Shown: positions 38,149-46,180, numbered from the stretch's first letter. The stretch is 64,000 nucleotides of DNA from Lachnospiraceae bacterium (GCA_910575255.1 CAJTEM010000025.1:20014-84013), one strand, 5' to 3'. The notes: generated by a model not told the origin, from the letters alone. Made by a program: numbers and translations.

Positions 38149-38707
38149 GGTTCCTCACTTCCTTTCCGTGTCCTGTGATAAGGGCTGCCCGCTCCTGAAT
38201 GTCCCCGGAGAGAAGCACGTCCATCAGGTATTCCACCCGGCTCATGTTCTGCAGGGCTTCCACAAACCGGGGGTTCCACGCTTCATCCGGCTGGCGTGGG
38301 GCGTATTCCTCCTTCCAGCGGCGCAGGAGATGGTAATAGTCGGACAGCACCCGGAAGCAGTGCCGCTCCATGTGCCTGAATTTCTGTTCCTCCGTTTCTT
38401 TTCGCAAGCGTGGCCTTATGGGCTGCTTTTTGCCGTTCCTCCCATCCTCATAAGGGATAGAGAAGTCCTGTGCCAGCATAAGGGCGGCTTCTTTGCTGCT
38501 GATACCATGGAGCCGGGAAACAAAATCTATCACGTCCCCGGTGGCTCCGCAGCCGAAACAGTAAAAGCGGCGGTCAACCTTCATGCTTGGGTTCTTATCG
38601 TTGTGGAACGGGCAGACGCACATCCCGTTCCGGTTTACTTTGATTCCATAACGCTCCGCAGCCTGCCTTGTGGTGACGGACTGCTTCACGGCTTCAAATA
38701 CGTTCAA
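38060..38707 (-). CDS. CHC2 zinc-finger primase-like protein
   Basis: A 215-residue protein starting at a TTG (NVFEAVKQSVTTRQAAERYG) with GGAGG nine bases upstream. The zinc finger is VCPFHNDKNPSMKVDRRF plus YCFGCGATGDVIDF. The rest is helical (FRVLSDYYHLLRRWKEEYAP). It lacks a Toprim domain, so it is only the zinc-finger arm, perhaps working with the overlapping VapE helicase. It is paralogous to the first ~215 residues of the ICE protein at 19361-22462. Confidence 0.85.
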   Translation of the reverse strand: MNVFEAVKQSVTTRQAAERYGIKVNRNGMCVCPFHNDKNPSMKVDRRFYCFGCGATGDVIDFVSRLHGISSKEAALMLAQDFSIPYEDGRNGKKQPIRPRLRKETEEQKFRHMERHCFRVLSDYYHLLRRWKEEYAPRQPDEAWNPRFVEALQNMSRVEYLMDVLLSGDIQERAALITGHGKEVRNLERRMAEFTAPDTAGNSEHGRQRRAAPER

Positions 38708-38775
38708 TAGGCGTTCCCTCCTGATAATGAAAAAGGCACCTGCCAGCGATTTCAAATCACAAAACAAGTGCCTGT

Positions 38776-40365
38776 TTAAAGTTCCATATTCTGTTGTTTC
38801 TGTGTCCGGGGCGGCTTCTGTTTCCCTGCCTGCTCCTGCCGGATGCGTTCCTGCCGCCCTTTCAGGCTCTCCTGTACGGATGGTTTCTTCCCCGGCTCGG
38901 CGGTCTGGCGGTACTGCTCGGATGGCAAAACCTGATTCAGCCAGTGGCGCACGTCACGCAGCACCTTCACATCTGCCTGAACCGCTTCCAGTTCCTTCTT
39001 TTGTCCGGGCAGGGCGGCGGCAAGCTGTTCCCGTTCCGCTTCCAAATCTTTGCGGGAGTAGGAATTGCCTTTCAGGTTGGCTTTCAAATACCGGATGGCG
39101 GCATTATAAGCGTCCAGTTCCTCCCGGTGGCTCTCCGCAAACTTCTCCTTTTTCTTCTTCCAGCCGATGGCGGCATACTCCGCATGGACTGGCTTGGCGG
39201 CTTCGTATTTGTCAATGTAGGAGAGCATGGTATTGATGGCTTTTATCCGCTTCTCGCTTTTTTTCATGCTCCCCATGACGGAAACAGCGGTCTGGCCGAT
39301 TTCATCCAGCCGGGTGTCAAGGCTCTCCACGGTGGAGATTCCCTTTTTCCGCAGGAAGTCCATCGCCGCCTGCACTTTATTGTAATCGGCAACGGTTCCT
39401 TTCAGCTTCCCTCTGGAAGTCCAGTCGGCACGTTCCCCACTCCGCTGTTCCAGATACCGGAATAACAGTTCCGGGAGTGTCGGCTCCTTCGCCTGCTCCA
39501 ATGCTTCCAGTAATACAGCCTTTTTCTCTTTTAAGTCAGACAGCCATCCCTTTAGGCTCCGTACCATCTGCCGGATGGACTGCATGAGCCGGTTGGCGGT
39601 TTTGATGTCCCGGTTCAGATTGCCGATGTTGGTCTGGATTCCTTTCTTCTCCATCTGGCAGGCGGCCGCTCCCATGTGGACGGTAGGGATTTGGTCAATC
39701 CCCTGTCGGGCATAGGAGCGCAGGTCAAGCCGTTCCGGGCGGTCATTGGCTTCCAGATAGCGGTTGGCCGTGTCCGCCCATCCCTGCCGCCAGATTTCGG
39801 CGTACTTCCGGTTGTTCCAGTCTACTGTGTTCTCCTTATGGCTTTTCCATCTGCCGGACGCAAGCCGGATGCGCTCCCCGTTCTTGTCAAGGTCGTACAC
39901 TTTACGGCTCTTGGGGAGCCATTTGCCTTTTTCGTCCATCGCCCGCATGGTGAGCAGGATATGGGCGTGTGGGTTGCCGTCCCCCTTGTCATGGATGGCA
40001 AAGTCGGCAATCATGCCTTTGGAAACAAAAAACTCCCGGCAGTAGTCACGGATAAGGTCGGCGTACTGTCCCGGCGGGATTTCCCTTGGGATGGCAAGCA
40101 CGAATCTCCGGGCAAGCTGGGAGTTCCATTGTTTTTCCTGCGCTTCGGCTGAGTTCCATAAAGTATTGCGGTCTGCAAACTCCGGCGGCACATGGGGCGG
40201 GAGCATGATTTCTTTGTGGGTGACTTCGTTCTTGTAGGGATAGTATTTCTGTTCCTGGTCATATTCAGAGAACAGCTTCTCGCCGCTCTGGTAGGCGGCG
40301 GCAGAAACAGCGGATTCATTGTTGCTCCGCTTGATGATGGTGATTTTACAATGCGGGCATGGCAA
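38776..40365 (-). CDS. MobA/MobL-family relaxase (MOBQ) of the nested element
   Basis: A 529-residue protein. The N terminus has the MobA/MobL pattern: ITIIKRSNNESAVSAAAYQS with candidate catalytic Tyr in AAAYQSGEKL, then metal-binding His in DGNPHAHILLTMRAM. About 250-529 is coiled coil. GGAGG is 13 bases before the ATG, a long gap. It should nick the oriT-like site at ~41732 and let the nested element be mobilised by a helper ICE. Confidence 0.92.
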   Translation of the reverse strand: MPCPHCKITIIKRSNNESAVSAAAYQSGEKLFSEYDQEQKYYPYKNEVTHKEIMLPPHVPPEFADRNTLWNSAEAQEKQWNSQLARRFVLAIPREIPPGQYADLIRDYCREFFVSKGMIADFAIHDKGDGNPHAHILLTMRAMDEKGKWLPKSRKVYDLDKNGERIRLASGRWKSHKENTVDWNNRKYAEIWRQGWADTANRYLEANDRPERLDLRSYARQGIDQIPTVHMGAAACQMEKKGIQTNIGNLNRDIKTANRLMQSIRQMVRSLKGWLSDLKEKKAVLLEALEQAKEPTLPELLFRYLEQRSGERADWTSRGKLKGTVADYNKVQAAMDFLRKKGISTVESLDTRLDEIGQTAVSVMGSMKKSEKRIKAINTMLSYIDKYEAAKPVHAEYAAIGWKKKKEKFAESHREELDAYNAAIRYLKANLKGNSYSRKDLEAEREQLAAALPGQKKELEAVQADVKVLRDVRHWLNQVLPSEQYRQTAEPGKKPSVQESLKGRQERIRQEQAGKQKPPRTQKQQNMEL

Positions 40366-40478
40366 GAGTACGTCCTCCTTTCTCCCGGATTCGGGGCAAA
40401 AAAATAGCAGGATACCTTTTCAGATTTCCTGCTTGGGTGTGCCGTTGATGGGCGGCGGGTTATTTAATTTTTTAATAG

Positions 40479-40495
40479 TTTGTCAATTCGACAAA
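40479..40495 (-). terminator. Weak terminator-like hairpin after the RlmA-like gene
   Basis: TTTGTC...GACAAA stem 13 bases beyond the stop codon, in AT-rich DNA without a clean T-run. Confidence 0.35.
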
Positions 40496-40507
40496 TTGAA
40501 ATTGAAT

Positions 40508-41341
40508 TTATAATTTCCCTGCAAATATCTCTGCATCAATAGTGATTTCTTTTGTTTTTTTTAAATCTATTCCATCTTTATTTACACAAAACAGTAGTGG
40601 AGTCATATCCGCAAAGGTTTTTATTTCCTCGGATGTCATTGTATACGTTGCTGAAACTTTCTTGTGATAAACAACGGAATACTTCTTTTGGAAATAATCT
40701 ACGACAGCCGCATTAGAATATTGATTGCTTTTCAATTGTTCTTTTGCCGTCTCTCGAAGCTCCTTAAGATGAGCATTTCCCGGAATTACCTTAATTACAT
40801 AACCGCCTTCTTTCAAAACTCTGTTAAATTCGGAATAGTTAGCAGGAGTAAAAATATCTAATATGCAATCTATCCTTTTGTCTTTTATGGGCATTTCTTC
40901 CAAATTTCCCACAAACCATTTGATAGAATTACTGAAATCACTTTTTGCTGCAAGCTGAACAGCATCTTTAGAAATATCAAATGCAATAATTTCTTTATCA
41001 CCTGATACTTCTTTTATCTGCTTTGAATAATATCCTTCACCGCAGCCAATATCAAGTATTGTATCAATGCTGCTAAAGCTTTTTATAAGCTGCACCACTT
41101 CATTCAGGATATGTGAATAATAGCCTTTTTCTAAAACCTCCCGCCTAATTTGAAAAGTCTCTCTGCTATAATGTTTTGAAGATTTTGTTCCTACAGCAAA
41201 GTTCACATAACCCGTTTTTGAAATATCGAAACAATGATGATTAGAACAAAATAAACTTTTTTGTTTCAATTTTAAATCTGTTTTACATATAGGACATTGA
41301 AAAACTTTTTCACTGTCACTAAATCTAAGTATTTTATTCAT
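40508..41341 (-). CDS. RlmA-like rRNA (guanine-N1) methyltransferase
   Basis: A 277-residue AdoMet-dependent methylase. The N-terminal zinc finger (FQCPICKTDLKLKQKSLFCS, NHHCFDISKTGYVNF) and motif I (ILDIGCGEGYYSKQI) match the RlmA family, whose members methylate G745 or G748 of 23S rRNA. RlmA(II)/TlrB-type enzymes contribute to tylosin-type macrolide resistance; others lack that effect. It is much more AT-rich than its neighbours and flanked by non-coding DNA, so it is probably cargo of the nested element. Whether it gives resistance cannot be told from sequence. Confidence 0.85.
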   Translation of the reverse strand: MNKILRFSDSEKVFQCPICKTDLKLKQKSLFCSNHHCFDISKTGYVNFAVGTKSSKHYSRETFQIRREVLEKGYYSHILNEVVQLIKSFSSIDTILDIGCGEGYYSKQIKEVSGDKEIIAFDISKDAVQLAAKSDFSNSIKWFVGNLEEMPIKDKRIDCILDIFTPANYSEFNRVLKEGGYVIKVIPGNAHLKELRETAKEQLKSNQYSNAAVVDYFQKKYSVVYHKKVSATYTMTSEEIKTFADMTPLLFCVNKDGIDLKKTKEITIDAEIFAGKL

Positions 41342-41702
41342 TATTCCCTCCGTTATTAAATTACTTGCCCAATAAGCGAGCTATGCAATACGGATTCACC
41401 GCAACATAACCCGCGGTGTTATCTTAATCTCATATGCGCTGTCATATTCTCACCTCCAAACTCCGATTTGTCACCGGCTCCATTATACGCTATCTCATAA
41501 AAAAAGTATAGCCGAATTTCAGCAAACTTGTCAGATGGAAACAACTTGCAACGCAAGATAATTCCGGGCGGCAAGTCCACAAAGGGGTAGCTGGCGTAAG
41601 CCAGCGCAGGGGAAGGGTAACTTCCCCTGTGATGATTGGAGCAGATTGAAAATCTACGGAAATCATCTGCTGTCCGCAGGACGCCTCCGGCAGGGCGCAA
41701 TG

Positions 41703-41768
41703 CACCACTTCCCGAAGTGGTGTATAATTGCGCCCTATCCAAGAACTCGGATAGGGCGCATTATCCGA
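41703..41768. other. Candidate oriT of the nested element (R1162/RSF1010-like)
   Basis: A hairpin CACCACTT-CCCG-AAGTGGTG (41703-41722) is followed by TATAATTGCGCCCTATCC. R1162/RSF1010 oriT also has an inverted repeat followed by TAAATGCG/CCCT, nicked between G and C. The corresponding nick would be at 41732/41733. A second hairpin with 12-bp arms (41729-41740 and 41749-41760) starts at the same spot. A MOBQ relaxase gene lies 1.3 kb away, in agreement with this nic type. A similar AATGCGCCCT occurs at ~42029-42038. Confidence 0.55.
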
Positions 41769-42030
41769 GATAAAAACTTATCCGAGGTAAATTGATTAAA
41801 TCCGATGAATACAGCATTTGAAAACGATTATCTCGGATAATTAACCCCGCTTTCAATTGTGGGTGATTTGTACTTATCCGAGATAATTGGGTAAATCACA
41901 CCTTTGCCTCTGATAATTTTTGAAATGGCAGTTGCTCTTTTCATAAATAATTATCCGAGGTAATTTCTTTGAAAGCCTTTCATATCGGCAGCTTTGAGAG
42001 TTACTTCGGATAATTGGAAATCTCGGATAA
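41761..42030. repeat. Array of seven 13-bp palindromic sites (TTATCCGAGATAA)
   Basis: Copies at 41761-41773, 41778-41790, 41828-41840 (inverted), 41874-41886, 41951-41963, 42001-42013 (inverted) and a weaker one at 42018-42030. Each has arms TTATC/GATAA around three bases; some have GGTAA or TTACT arms. The 740-bp stretch 41342-42081 contains no gene. The array lies beside the oriT-like site and is probably a binding region for a DNA-binding protein of the element. Confidence 0.7.
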
Positions 42031-42081
42031 TGCGCCCTCTTCCAGAGGGGGATTTTCCGGCTTTCCGTTTTTCTGCTGTTT

Positions 42082-42597
42082 TTACCGTTCCTGCTGTCTG
42101 GGCTTTTTGTCAGGATAGAGCTTCCCGGCAACAACGGCGGCATGGCTCTTTATCTTGATTTCCCCCTCCTGTTCGCTGCGCTTTGCGTTCCGGTAGCCTT
42201 CATCGGAGAGGAAGAAACGGAACCGCTCCCCCTTAAAACCGACAAAGCATTGCTTCTGTACTTCCAGCGTAATCATGTGCCGGGTTTCTGGGTGGAACCG
42301 TTCTATCCCTGACAGGTCATGCCCCTGCAAAATCGGCTCCTGTGCCTTTGCCGCCGCAAGCCGCTGGCGGATGGAATTGTCACGCTCCGCAAGGAACCGG
42401 GCTTTTGTGGCGGCGACAAACTGGCTGCACTCCGGCTCCGGTATCTTTTCCAGTTTTCGGATGGCGTTCTCCACGATTGCCTTTGTCAGTAAGTCCTTTA
42501 TCATCGGCACGATTTCTTTCATGCCCGCAAGGGTTTCCGCCTTGGTCGGTGCGGCATACTGATAGATAATGTCCAGCTCGCTTTTTGAAAATTTCAT
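42082..42597 (-). CDS. Accessory protein with DUF5720-like C-terminal domain
   Basis: A 171-residue protein. The first ~90 residues are helical. The C-terminal part (GIERFHPETRHMITLEVQKQ, VGFKGERFRFFLSDEGYRNA, GEIKIKSHAAVVAGKL) is the same domain as in two ICE proteins at 51562-51873 and 53455-53730. I believe this is DUF5720, but the family name is uncertain. Unknown function; it is typical of mobile elements. Its ATG overlaps the stop of the DUF3847 gene. Confidence 0.7.
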   Translation of the reverse strand: MKFSKSELDIIYQYAAPTKAETLAGMKEIVPMIKDLLTKAIVENAIRKLEKIPEPECSQFVAATKARFLAERDNSIRQRLAAAKAQEPILQGHDLSGIERFHPETRHMITLEVQKQCFVGFKGERFRFFLSDEGYRNAKRSEQEGEIKIKSHAAVVAGKLYPDKKPRQQER

Positions 42598-42887
42598 TCT
42601 GCGTCCTCCTTCCGGTTTTCGGTAAGAACCTGTGCCACAAGACGCTTCGTGTCGCCCCGGTGGAACAGTACCTTCAAGATGGTGTTTACCTGTTCGTCTG
42701 TCACGGATTCCGGGTGGGGGAGATGGCTTTCCAGCATTGCCCCTCTGGTGCAGAGCCGGTGCGTCCGTTCCTTCCGGTTCAGGGTCTTTATCTGGTGTTC
42801 CAGCATTTTCTCCTTATGCTGCGCCCGCCGCAGCCTTGCTTCGGTCTTTTCAATCTCCTGATTCAGTTTTTCCAGTTTCTCATTCAT
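42594..42887 (-). CDS. DUF3847 protein
   Basis: A 97-residue protein from MNEKLEKLNQEIEKTEARLR, GGAGG nine bases upstream. An N-terminal coiled coil is followed by NRKERTHRLCTRGAMLESHL, a match to DUF3847, a small family of mobile elements of Clostridia. It overlaps its neighbours by a few bases at both ends. Function unknown. Confidence 0.82.
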   Translation of the reverse strand: MNEKLEKLNQEIEKTEARLRRAQHKEKMLEHQIKTLNRKERTHRLCTRGAMLESHLPHPESVTDEQVNTILKVLFHRGDTKRLVAQVLTENRKEDAE

Positions 42888-43218
42888 GGGCGGTGTCCTC
42901 CTTGGGGAGCAGGATATAGATGTGGCTGACCTCCCCGATTCCCTGACGGACACGCATAATCATCCCGGCCTGTTCCAGCTCGTTCAGGGAACGCTTGCAG
43001 GTCTGGGGGCTTCGGGAGAGTGCCGCCGCTATCTCCATGACGGGGAAGCGGATAAACAGAATCCCGTTGCTGTCCTCGGTTCCCCTTGTCAGGATTTCAT
43101 CCAGCAGGCGGGCGTACATGACCTTTGCCGTGTTGCTGACCGGAAGCCGGAGCATTGCCTTTGGGAGCGGCATACAGGGCGGCAGGGGCGTGCTGGCTAT
43201 CATAAATTCACAATTCAT
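42880..43218 (-). CDS. Winged-helix protein, replication-initiator-like
   Basis: A 112-residue protein from MNCEFMIASTPLPPCMPLPK with GGAGG ten bases upstream. Helices of NTAKVMYARLLDEIL, a beta strand (GILFIRFPVMEIAAALSRSP) and NELEQAGMIMRVRQG form a winged helix like the N-terminal domain of RepA-type initiators. It may start replication or act as a regulator of the nested element. Confidence 0.65.
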   Translation of the reverse strand: MNCEFMIASTPLPPCMPLPKAMLRLPVSNTAKVMYARLLDEILTRGTEDSNGILFIRFPVMEIAAALSRSPQTCKRSLNELEQAGMIMRVRQGIGEVSHIYILLPKEDTAHE

Positions 43219-43399
43219 TAGGTGGTGTCCTCCTTTTGGCTCGTTTGGATTGGTAACGGGGGCAGTCGATAATAACAGCCCGGAAACTCTGCTTACACTC
43301 ATGCTGGCATTTCCGGCAGAGTCCATTGTAGCTTCTGCGCCCCCGGTCGTTCAGGAAGAAAGCAAGCTCTTTCTTCCGCTTTTTTGACATTCTCGGCAT
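43208..43399 (-). CDS. Small zinc-knuckle-like basic protein
   Basis: A 63-residue very basic protein with cysteines in NGLCRKCQHECKQSFRAVII and DCPRY. AAGGAGG precedes the ATG, and the gene overlaps the next by 11 bases. I do not recognise a named family; nucleic-acid binding is likely from charge. Confidence 0.6.
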   Translation of the reverse strand: MPRMSKKRKKELAFFLNDRGRRSYNGLCRKCQHECKQSFRAVIIDCPRYQSKRAKRRTPPNEL

Positions 43400-43414
43400 A
43401 GTGCCTCCTTCATA

Positions 43415-43456
43415 GAAAAACCGCCCGATTCAGCGGTAACAGCCGGAATGGGCGGG
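43415..43456 (-). terminator. Terminator/attenuator in the leader of the small-gene operon
   Basis: On the minus strand CCGCCC...CGGGCGG with an inner hairpin, followed by TTTTTCT, ends about 15 bases before the ATG at 43399. The hairpin may terminate an upstream transcript or act as an attenuator of the operon 43399-42082. Confidence 0.55.
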
Positions 43457-43870
43457 TAGTGGTTTTTTGTGTAGCATTTCGGGGCGATTTTCAGGGGAAA
43501 TACAGCCGTAGAGCCGCCCCAAAATCTCCCTTGGTATTACGGACAGGGCAGACTATGCCCCGTGAAATTGTTGTGTTTCGGTATCGTTTCGGTGTTCATT
43601 TTTGCCGGTTCCCTCTGCTGTCGTTCCTGCCCCCGTCTTTGGCGGCGTTTCGCTCCGCTTGGTACGCTCGTTCCGGTCAGGGTTCCTCCGTTTCCCTGCC
43701 GGAAGTCGTTGCGTTACATCGCCGGGGAGCATATCCCATACAGGCCGGTCATTCGATTGGAATAATCCATCGATGAACTGCCTATATCATAGGACATTTT
43801 TGTACCCTGTGCCGTATATCCACAAAGTAGGAATCACGCCTGAAATCCGAAAATTTCCACGATTGCGGAA
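43457..43870. other. Intergenic stretch without supported genes
   Basis: Divergent spacer between the minus-strand small-gene operon and the plus-strand XRE gene. It is GC-rich at the left and AT-rich near 43790-43870. I see no convincing gene, RNA or repeat in it. Confidence 0.5.
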
Positions 43871-43876
43871 TGGATG

Positions 43877-43885
43877 TGGTATAAT
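43877..43885 (+). promoter_or_regulatory. Extended -10 promoter of the XRE gene
   Basis: TGGTATAAT (TGn plus TATAAT) lies 45 bases before the ATG at 43931. No good -35 box is visible, as expected for an extended -10 promoter. Confidence 0.55.
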
Positions 43886-43930
43886 GGCTTTATTGCGGCA
43901 GGCTGGCCGCAAGGAAGGAGTGTTGCGCTT

Positions 43931-44743
43931 ATGAAATCACGACTTACTATACAGGAACGTCTAAAAGATTTACGCAAGGAAAAAGACATAAATCTGGAAA
44001 AACTTGAAGAACTGACCGGCATTTCAAAATCTGCACTGGGCAGCTATGAAGCAAATGATTACAAGGAAATCAGCCACGGCAACCTTGTGACACTGGCAGA
44101 TTTTTATGGGGTGTCTGTTGATTACCTTCTCTGTCGGACAGAAAATAGAAAACTCTCCAATGTATCATTAGCGGAACTACATTTGAGTGATGATATGGTG
44201 GAATTATTGAAAAGCGGAAACATCAACAACCGGCTTCTCTGTGAGATTGCTACCAATGATAAGTTTGTCCGGCTTATGACCGACACGGAGATTTACATAG
44301 ACGGCCACGCAACCGCCCGTTTCCGTGACATAAACGAGTCCTTGGAAGAACAACGGCTTGCCCTTATCAATCAACACCGCCATGCGGAAGGGGATTTATA
44401 TTCGGAAACACTACGGGCAGGACAGATCGGGGAAGAAGATTTTTTCTGCCACATCACACACAAAACTTGGGATTCCATCCTCCGTGACATCCGCAATGCC
44501 CATGAGCATGACACTGACAGCACACCGGATTCCTCGGCCGCGAAAAAAATGGCTCTGGAAATCCAGAGAGCCTTGTCAAGCCCCGGCGATTATCTGGCAA
44601 AAATGTGGAAGGTCATTTTAAGTATGCTCGGTATCGACTATGACAAACTGACGGATGACGAGCAGAAGGTCTTGAAAAAAGTGCTTGCAAAATCACCGGC
44701 AATCAAGAACAGCCCGCTGAATTTCCGGCGTAAGAGGAAATGA
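43931..44743 (+). CDS. XRE-family regulator with long C-terminal domain
   Basis: A 270-residue protein starting MKSRLTIQERLKDLRKEKDI, with AAGGAG upstream. Cro/CI helix-turn-helix in residues ~8-62 (LEELTGISKSALGSYEANDY). The remainder is a soluble domain that I do not recognise. It stands alone and divergent from the replication genes, so it is a likely controller of the nested element. A terminator follows. Confidence 0.88.
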   Translation: MKSRLTIQERLKDLRKEKDINLEKLEELTGISKSALGSYEANDYKEISHGNLVTLADFYGVSVDYLLCRTENRKLSNVSLAELHLSDDMVELLKSGNINNRLLCEIATNDKFVRLMTDTEIYIDGHATARFRDINESLEEQRLALINQHRHAEGDLYSETLRAGQIGEEDFFCHITHKTWDSILRDIRNAHEHDTDSTPDSSAAKKMALEIQRALSSPGDYLAKMWKVILSMLGIDYDKLTDDEQKVLKKVLAKSPAIKNSPLNFRRKRK

Positions 44744-44744
44744 A

Positions 44745-44790
44745 AACAGCCGTTGTTGGAATTACTGTTCCTGCAACGGCTTGTTTTGTA
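44745..44790 (+). terminator. Terminator of the XRE gene
   Basis: Stem AGCCGTTG...CAACGGCT followed by TGTTTTG, starting just after the stop codon. Confidence 0.7.
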
Positions 44791-44839
44791 AATCATATTC
44801 CATTTTAATTAGGTGGCTATCCAACAGACTAACTGTTTA

Positions 44840-45049
44840 TTAGTCAAAATAAAATAAATCTTCGAACTTCTTATCTAAAGCAATGCACAAAATTAGTGCC
44901 AATTTAGCGGTCGGATTAAATTGTCCTGTTTCAATAGAACTGATTGTGTTTCGTGATACTCCTACCATTTCAGCTAATGCTGATTGAGAAAGTTTCTGTT
45001 CAGCCCTTATTTTCTTTAAATTATTTTTTAAAATTAAGTTATCATTCAT
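44840..45049 (-). CDS. Small Cro/CI-type repressor
   Basis: A 69-residue protein consisting of one helix-turn-helix (LKKIRAEQKLSQSALAEMVG, SRNTISSIETGQFNPTAKLA). Typical YozG/XRE size. It overlaps the stop of the membrane protein gene by one base (TAATG) and shares its promoter, so the pair is an autoregulated unit. AT-rich compared with the ICE. Confidence 0.9.
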   Translation of the reverse strand: MNDNLILKNNLKKIRAEQKLSQSALAEMVGVSRNTISSIETGQFNPTAKLALILCIALDKKFEDLFYFD

Positions 45050-45363
45050 TAAAATAGCCCCGCACAGAATTTATAAAAGAAATAAATCGATGCCAACAAT
45101 AAAGCAATGCCACAAGCTACAGTATATTTCTTTCTTAATTTTATTCCTTCATATGTGAAACCTAACCCTGATGTACAGAATAAAATAGATATTATATCTG
45201 CCGGTGATTCCGTTCGCAATAGTTTAATGACCATTATAATTATGCCTAGAACAATAAGACCCCATTGTGAAAAAGCATCTCTTTTTACACGCACCTCTTT
45301 TTCACGTTCATCTCCATAAACATTTTCTTTTCTACTTTTTGATAAAATTTCATTTTTGTCCAT
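45049..45363 (-). CDS. Small membrane protein (DUF6442-like) paired with XRE repressor
   Basis: A 104-residue protein from MDKNEILSKSRKENVYGDER with AGGAGG upstream. A cytosolic N terminus (EREKEVRVKRDAFSQWG) precedes three membrane helices (WGLIVLGIIIMVIKLL, ADIISILFCTSGLGFTYEG, YTVACGIALLLASIYFFYKF). Pairs of this membrane protein and a small XRE repressor are widespread in Firmicutes. Function unknown. Confidence 0.82.
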   Translation of the reverse strand: MDKNEILSKSRKENVYGDEREKEVRVKRDAFSQWGLIVLGIIIMVIKLLRTESPADIISILFCTSGLGFTYEGIKLRKKYTVACGIALLLASIYFFYKFCAGLF

Positions 45364-45388
45364 TGATATATCCTCCTTTTTATTGCCA

Positions 45389-45470
45389 AGTATTGTTGGC
45401 ATTATAAATATATCATTACCAAGTATACTTGTCAACAATTATTGCAAAGTTTTCTTTGCAATAATTGTAA
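45389..45470 (-). promoter_or_regulatory. Promoter and operators of the membrane protein/XRE pair
   Basis: Minus-strand -35 TTGACA (45430-45435), 17-base spacer, -10 TATATT (45407-45412). A 12-bp palindrome CAAGTATACTTG overlaps the spacer (45419-45430). A related CCAAGTATTGTTGG is downstream of the -10 box (about 45386-45400). These are probable XRE operators. Further upstream is an AT-rich inverted repeat (about 45438-45467). Confidence 0.75.
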
Positions 45471-45529
45471 AAAGAATTGAAAAGCCAGAGTGACCACCTA
45501 TTCATCCAGCTGGTCACTCTACACCTATG

Positions 45530-45907
45530 TCAAATATAAATTAGTTCGTTCTTTATGATTTCCTCCGCACGGTTGCGAATATTGTTCATCCGGCCAACCC
45601 ATTCAAGCTGATTCCGGGCTTTCAGTTCCTCGGTCACTCCCTCGGCGGCTTTCATCTGTTTGATGATTAAGTCCAGCCGTTCCTCCGCCTGCTCGTTCAG
45701 GTCAGCAAGGTATGTCCACAATTTCCCGGTCAGGATAAGGGAACTGTACCGTGCCGGGTGTTCCTGTTTGAGATATTCCCGGTGCAGCCGCCCATAGCGT
45801 CCGATGGGGCGGTTCTCCTCCGGCAGCTTCAAGTCCGGAATGTAGTAGTCGCCTACCAGAATATAGTCAATGCCGTTCTCTGTGATTCTTTCTTTCAGTT
45901 TTTCCAT
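45530..45907 (-). CDS. tnpV: TnpV-family protein of the nested element
   Basis: A 125-residue protein, MEKLKERITENGIDYILVGD, with GGAGGG upstream. It has YYIPDLKLPEENRPIGRYGR, REYLKQEHPARY and the most conserved AEGVTEELKARNQLEWVGRM. It matches TnpV of Tn4451-type elements and the copy hidden in the giant ICE gene at 17939-18295. It overlaps the upstream XRE gene by 41 bases. Function unknown. Confidence 0.9.
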   Translation of the reverse strand: MEKLKERITENGIDYILVGDYYIPDLKLPEENRPIGRYGRLHREYLKQEHPARYSSLILTGKLWTYLADLNEQAEERLDLIIKQMKAAEGVTEELKARNQLEWVGRMNNIRNRAEEIIKNELIYI

Positions 45908-46139
45908 TGTCGTTCCCTCCTGTGGTGGAAGGCTCGTCACTGGCCAGCTCAATCACGTCCATAATGCCACAATCCAGCGTTTCGCAAATACGGGCAAGTG
46001 TGTCCATGCTGATATGTTTCCCTTCTTTTCCCATGTTGGCTATCATATTTGTGGTCAGGCCAGCGGCAAGCCTTAAATCCTCTTTCCTCATGTTGCGCTC
46101 TATCAGTGTGTGCCAGAGCGGTTTGTAACTGATGTGCAT
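45867..46139 (-). CDS. XRE-family regulator upstream of tnpV
   Basis: A 90-residue protein, MHISYKPLWHTLIERNMRKE, with a Cro/CI helix-turn-helix (LRLAAGLTTNMIANMGKEGK, SMDTLARICETLDCGIMDVI) and a short polar tail. It is the first gene from the right end of the nested element, with a good promoter close to the attachment site. It may control expression from the circular form. Confidence 0.88.
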   Translation of the reverse strand: MHISYKPLWHTLIERNMRKEDLRLAAGLTTNMIANMGKEGKHISMDTLARICETLDCGIMDVIELASDEPSTTGGNDNGKTERKNHRERH

Positions 46140-46180
46140 TTTTCTCCCTGCCTTTCTGCCCCGGATGGGCGTTTACACCC

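Noticed and set aside
41419..41742. A 107-codon minus-strand frame in the non-coding stretch
   Set aside because: Overlaps the oriT-like hairpins, no ribosome site, composition unlike a protein.
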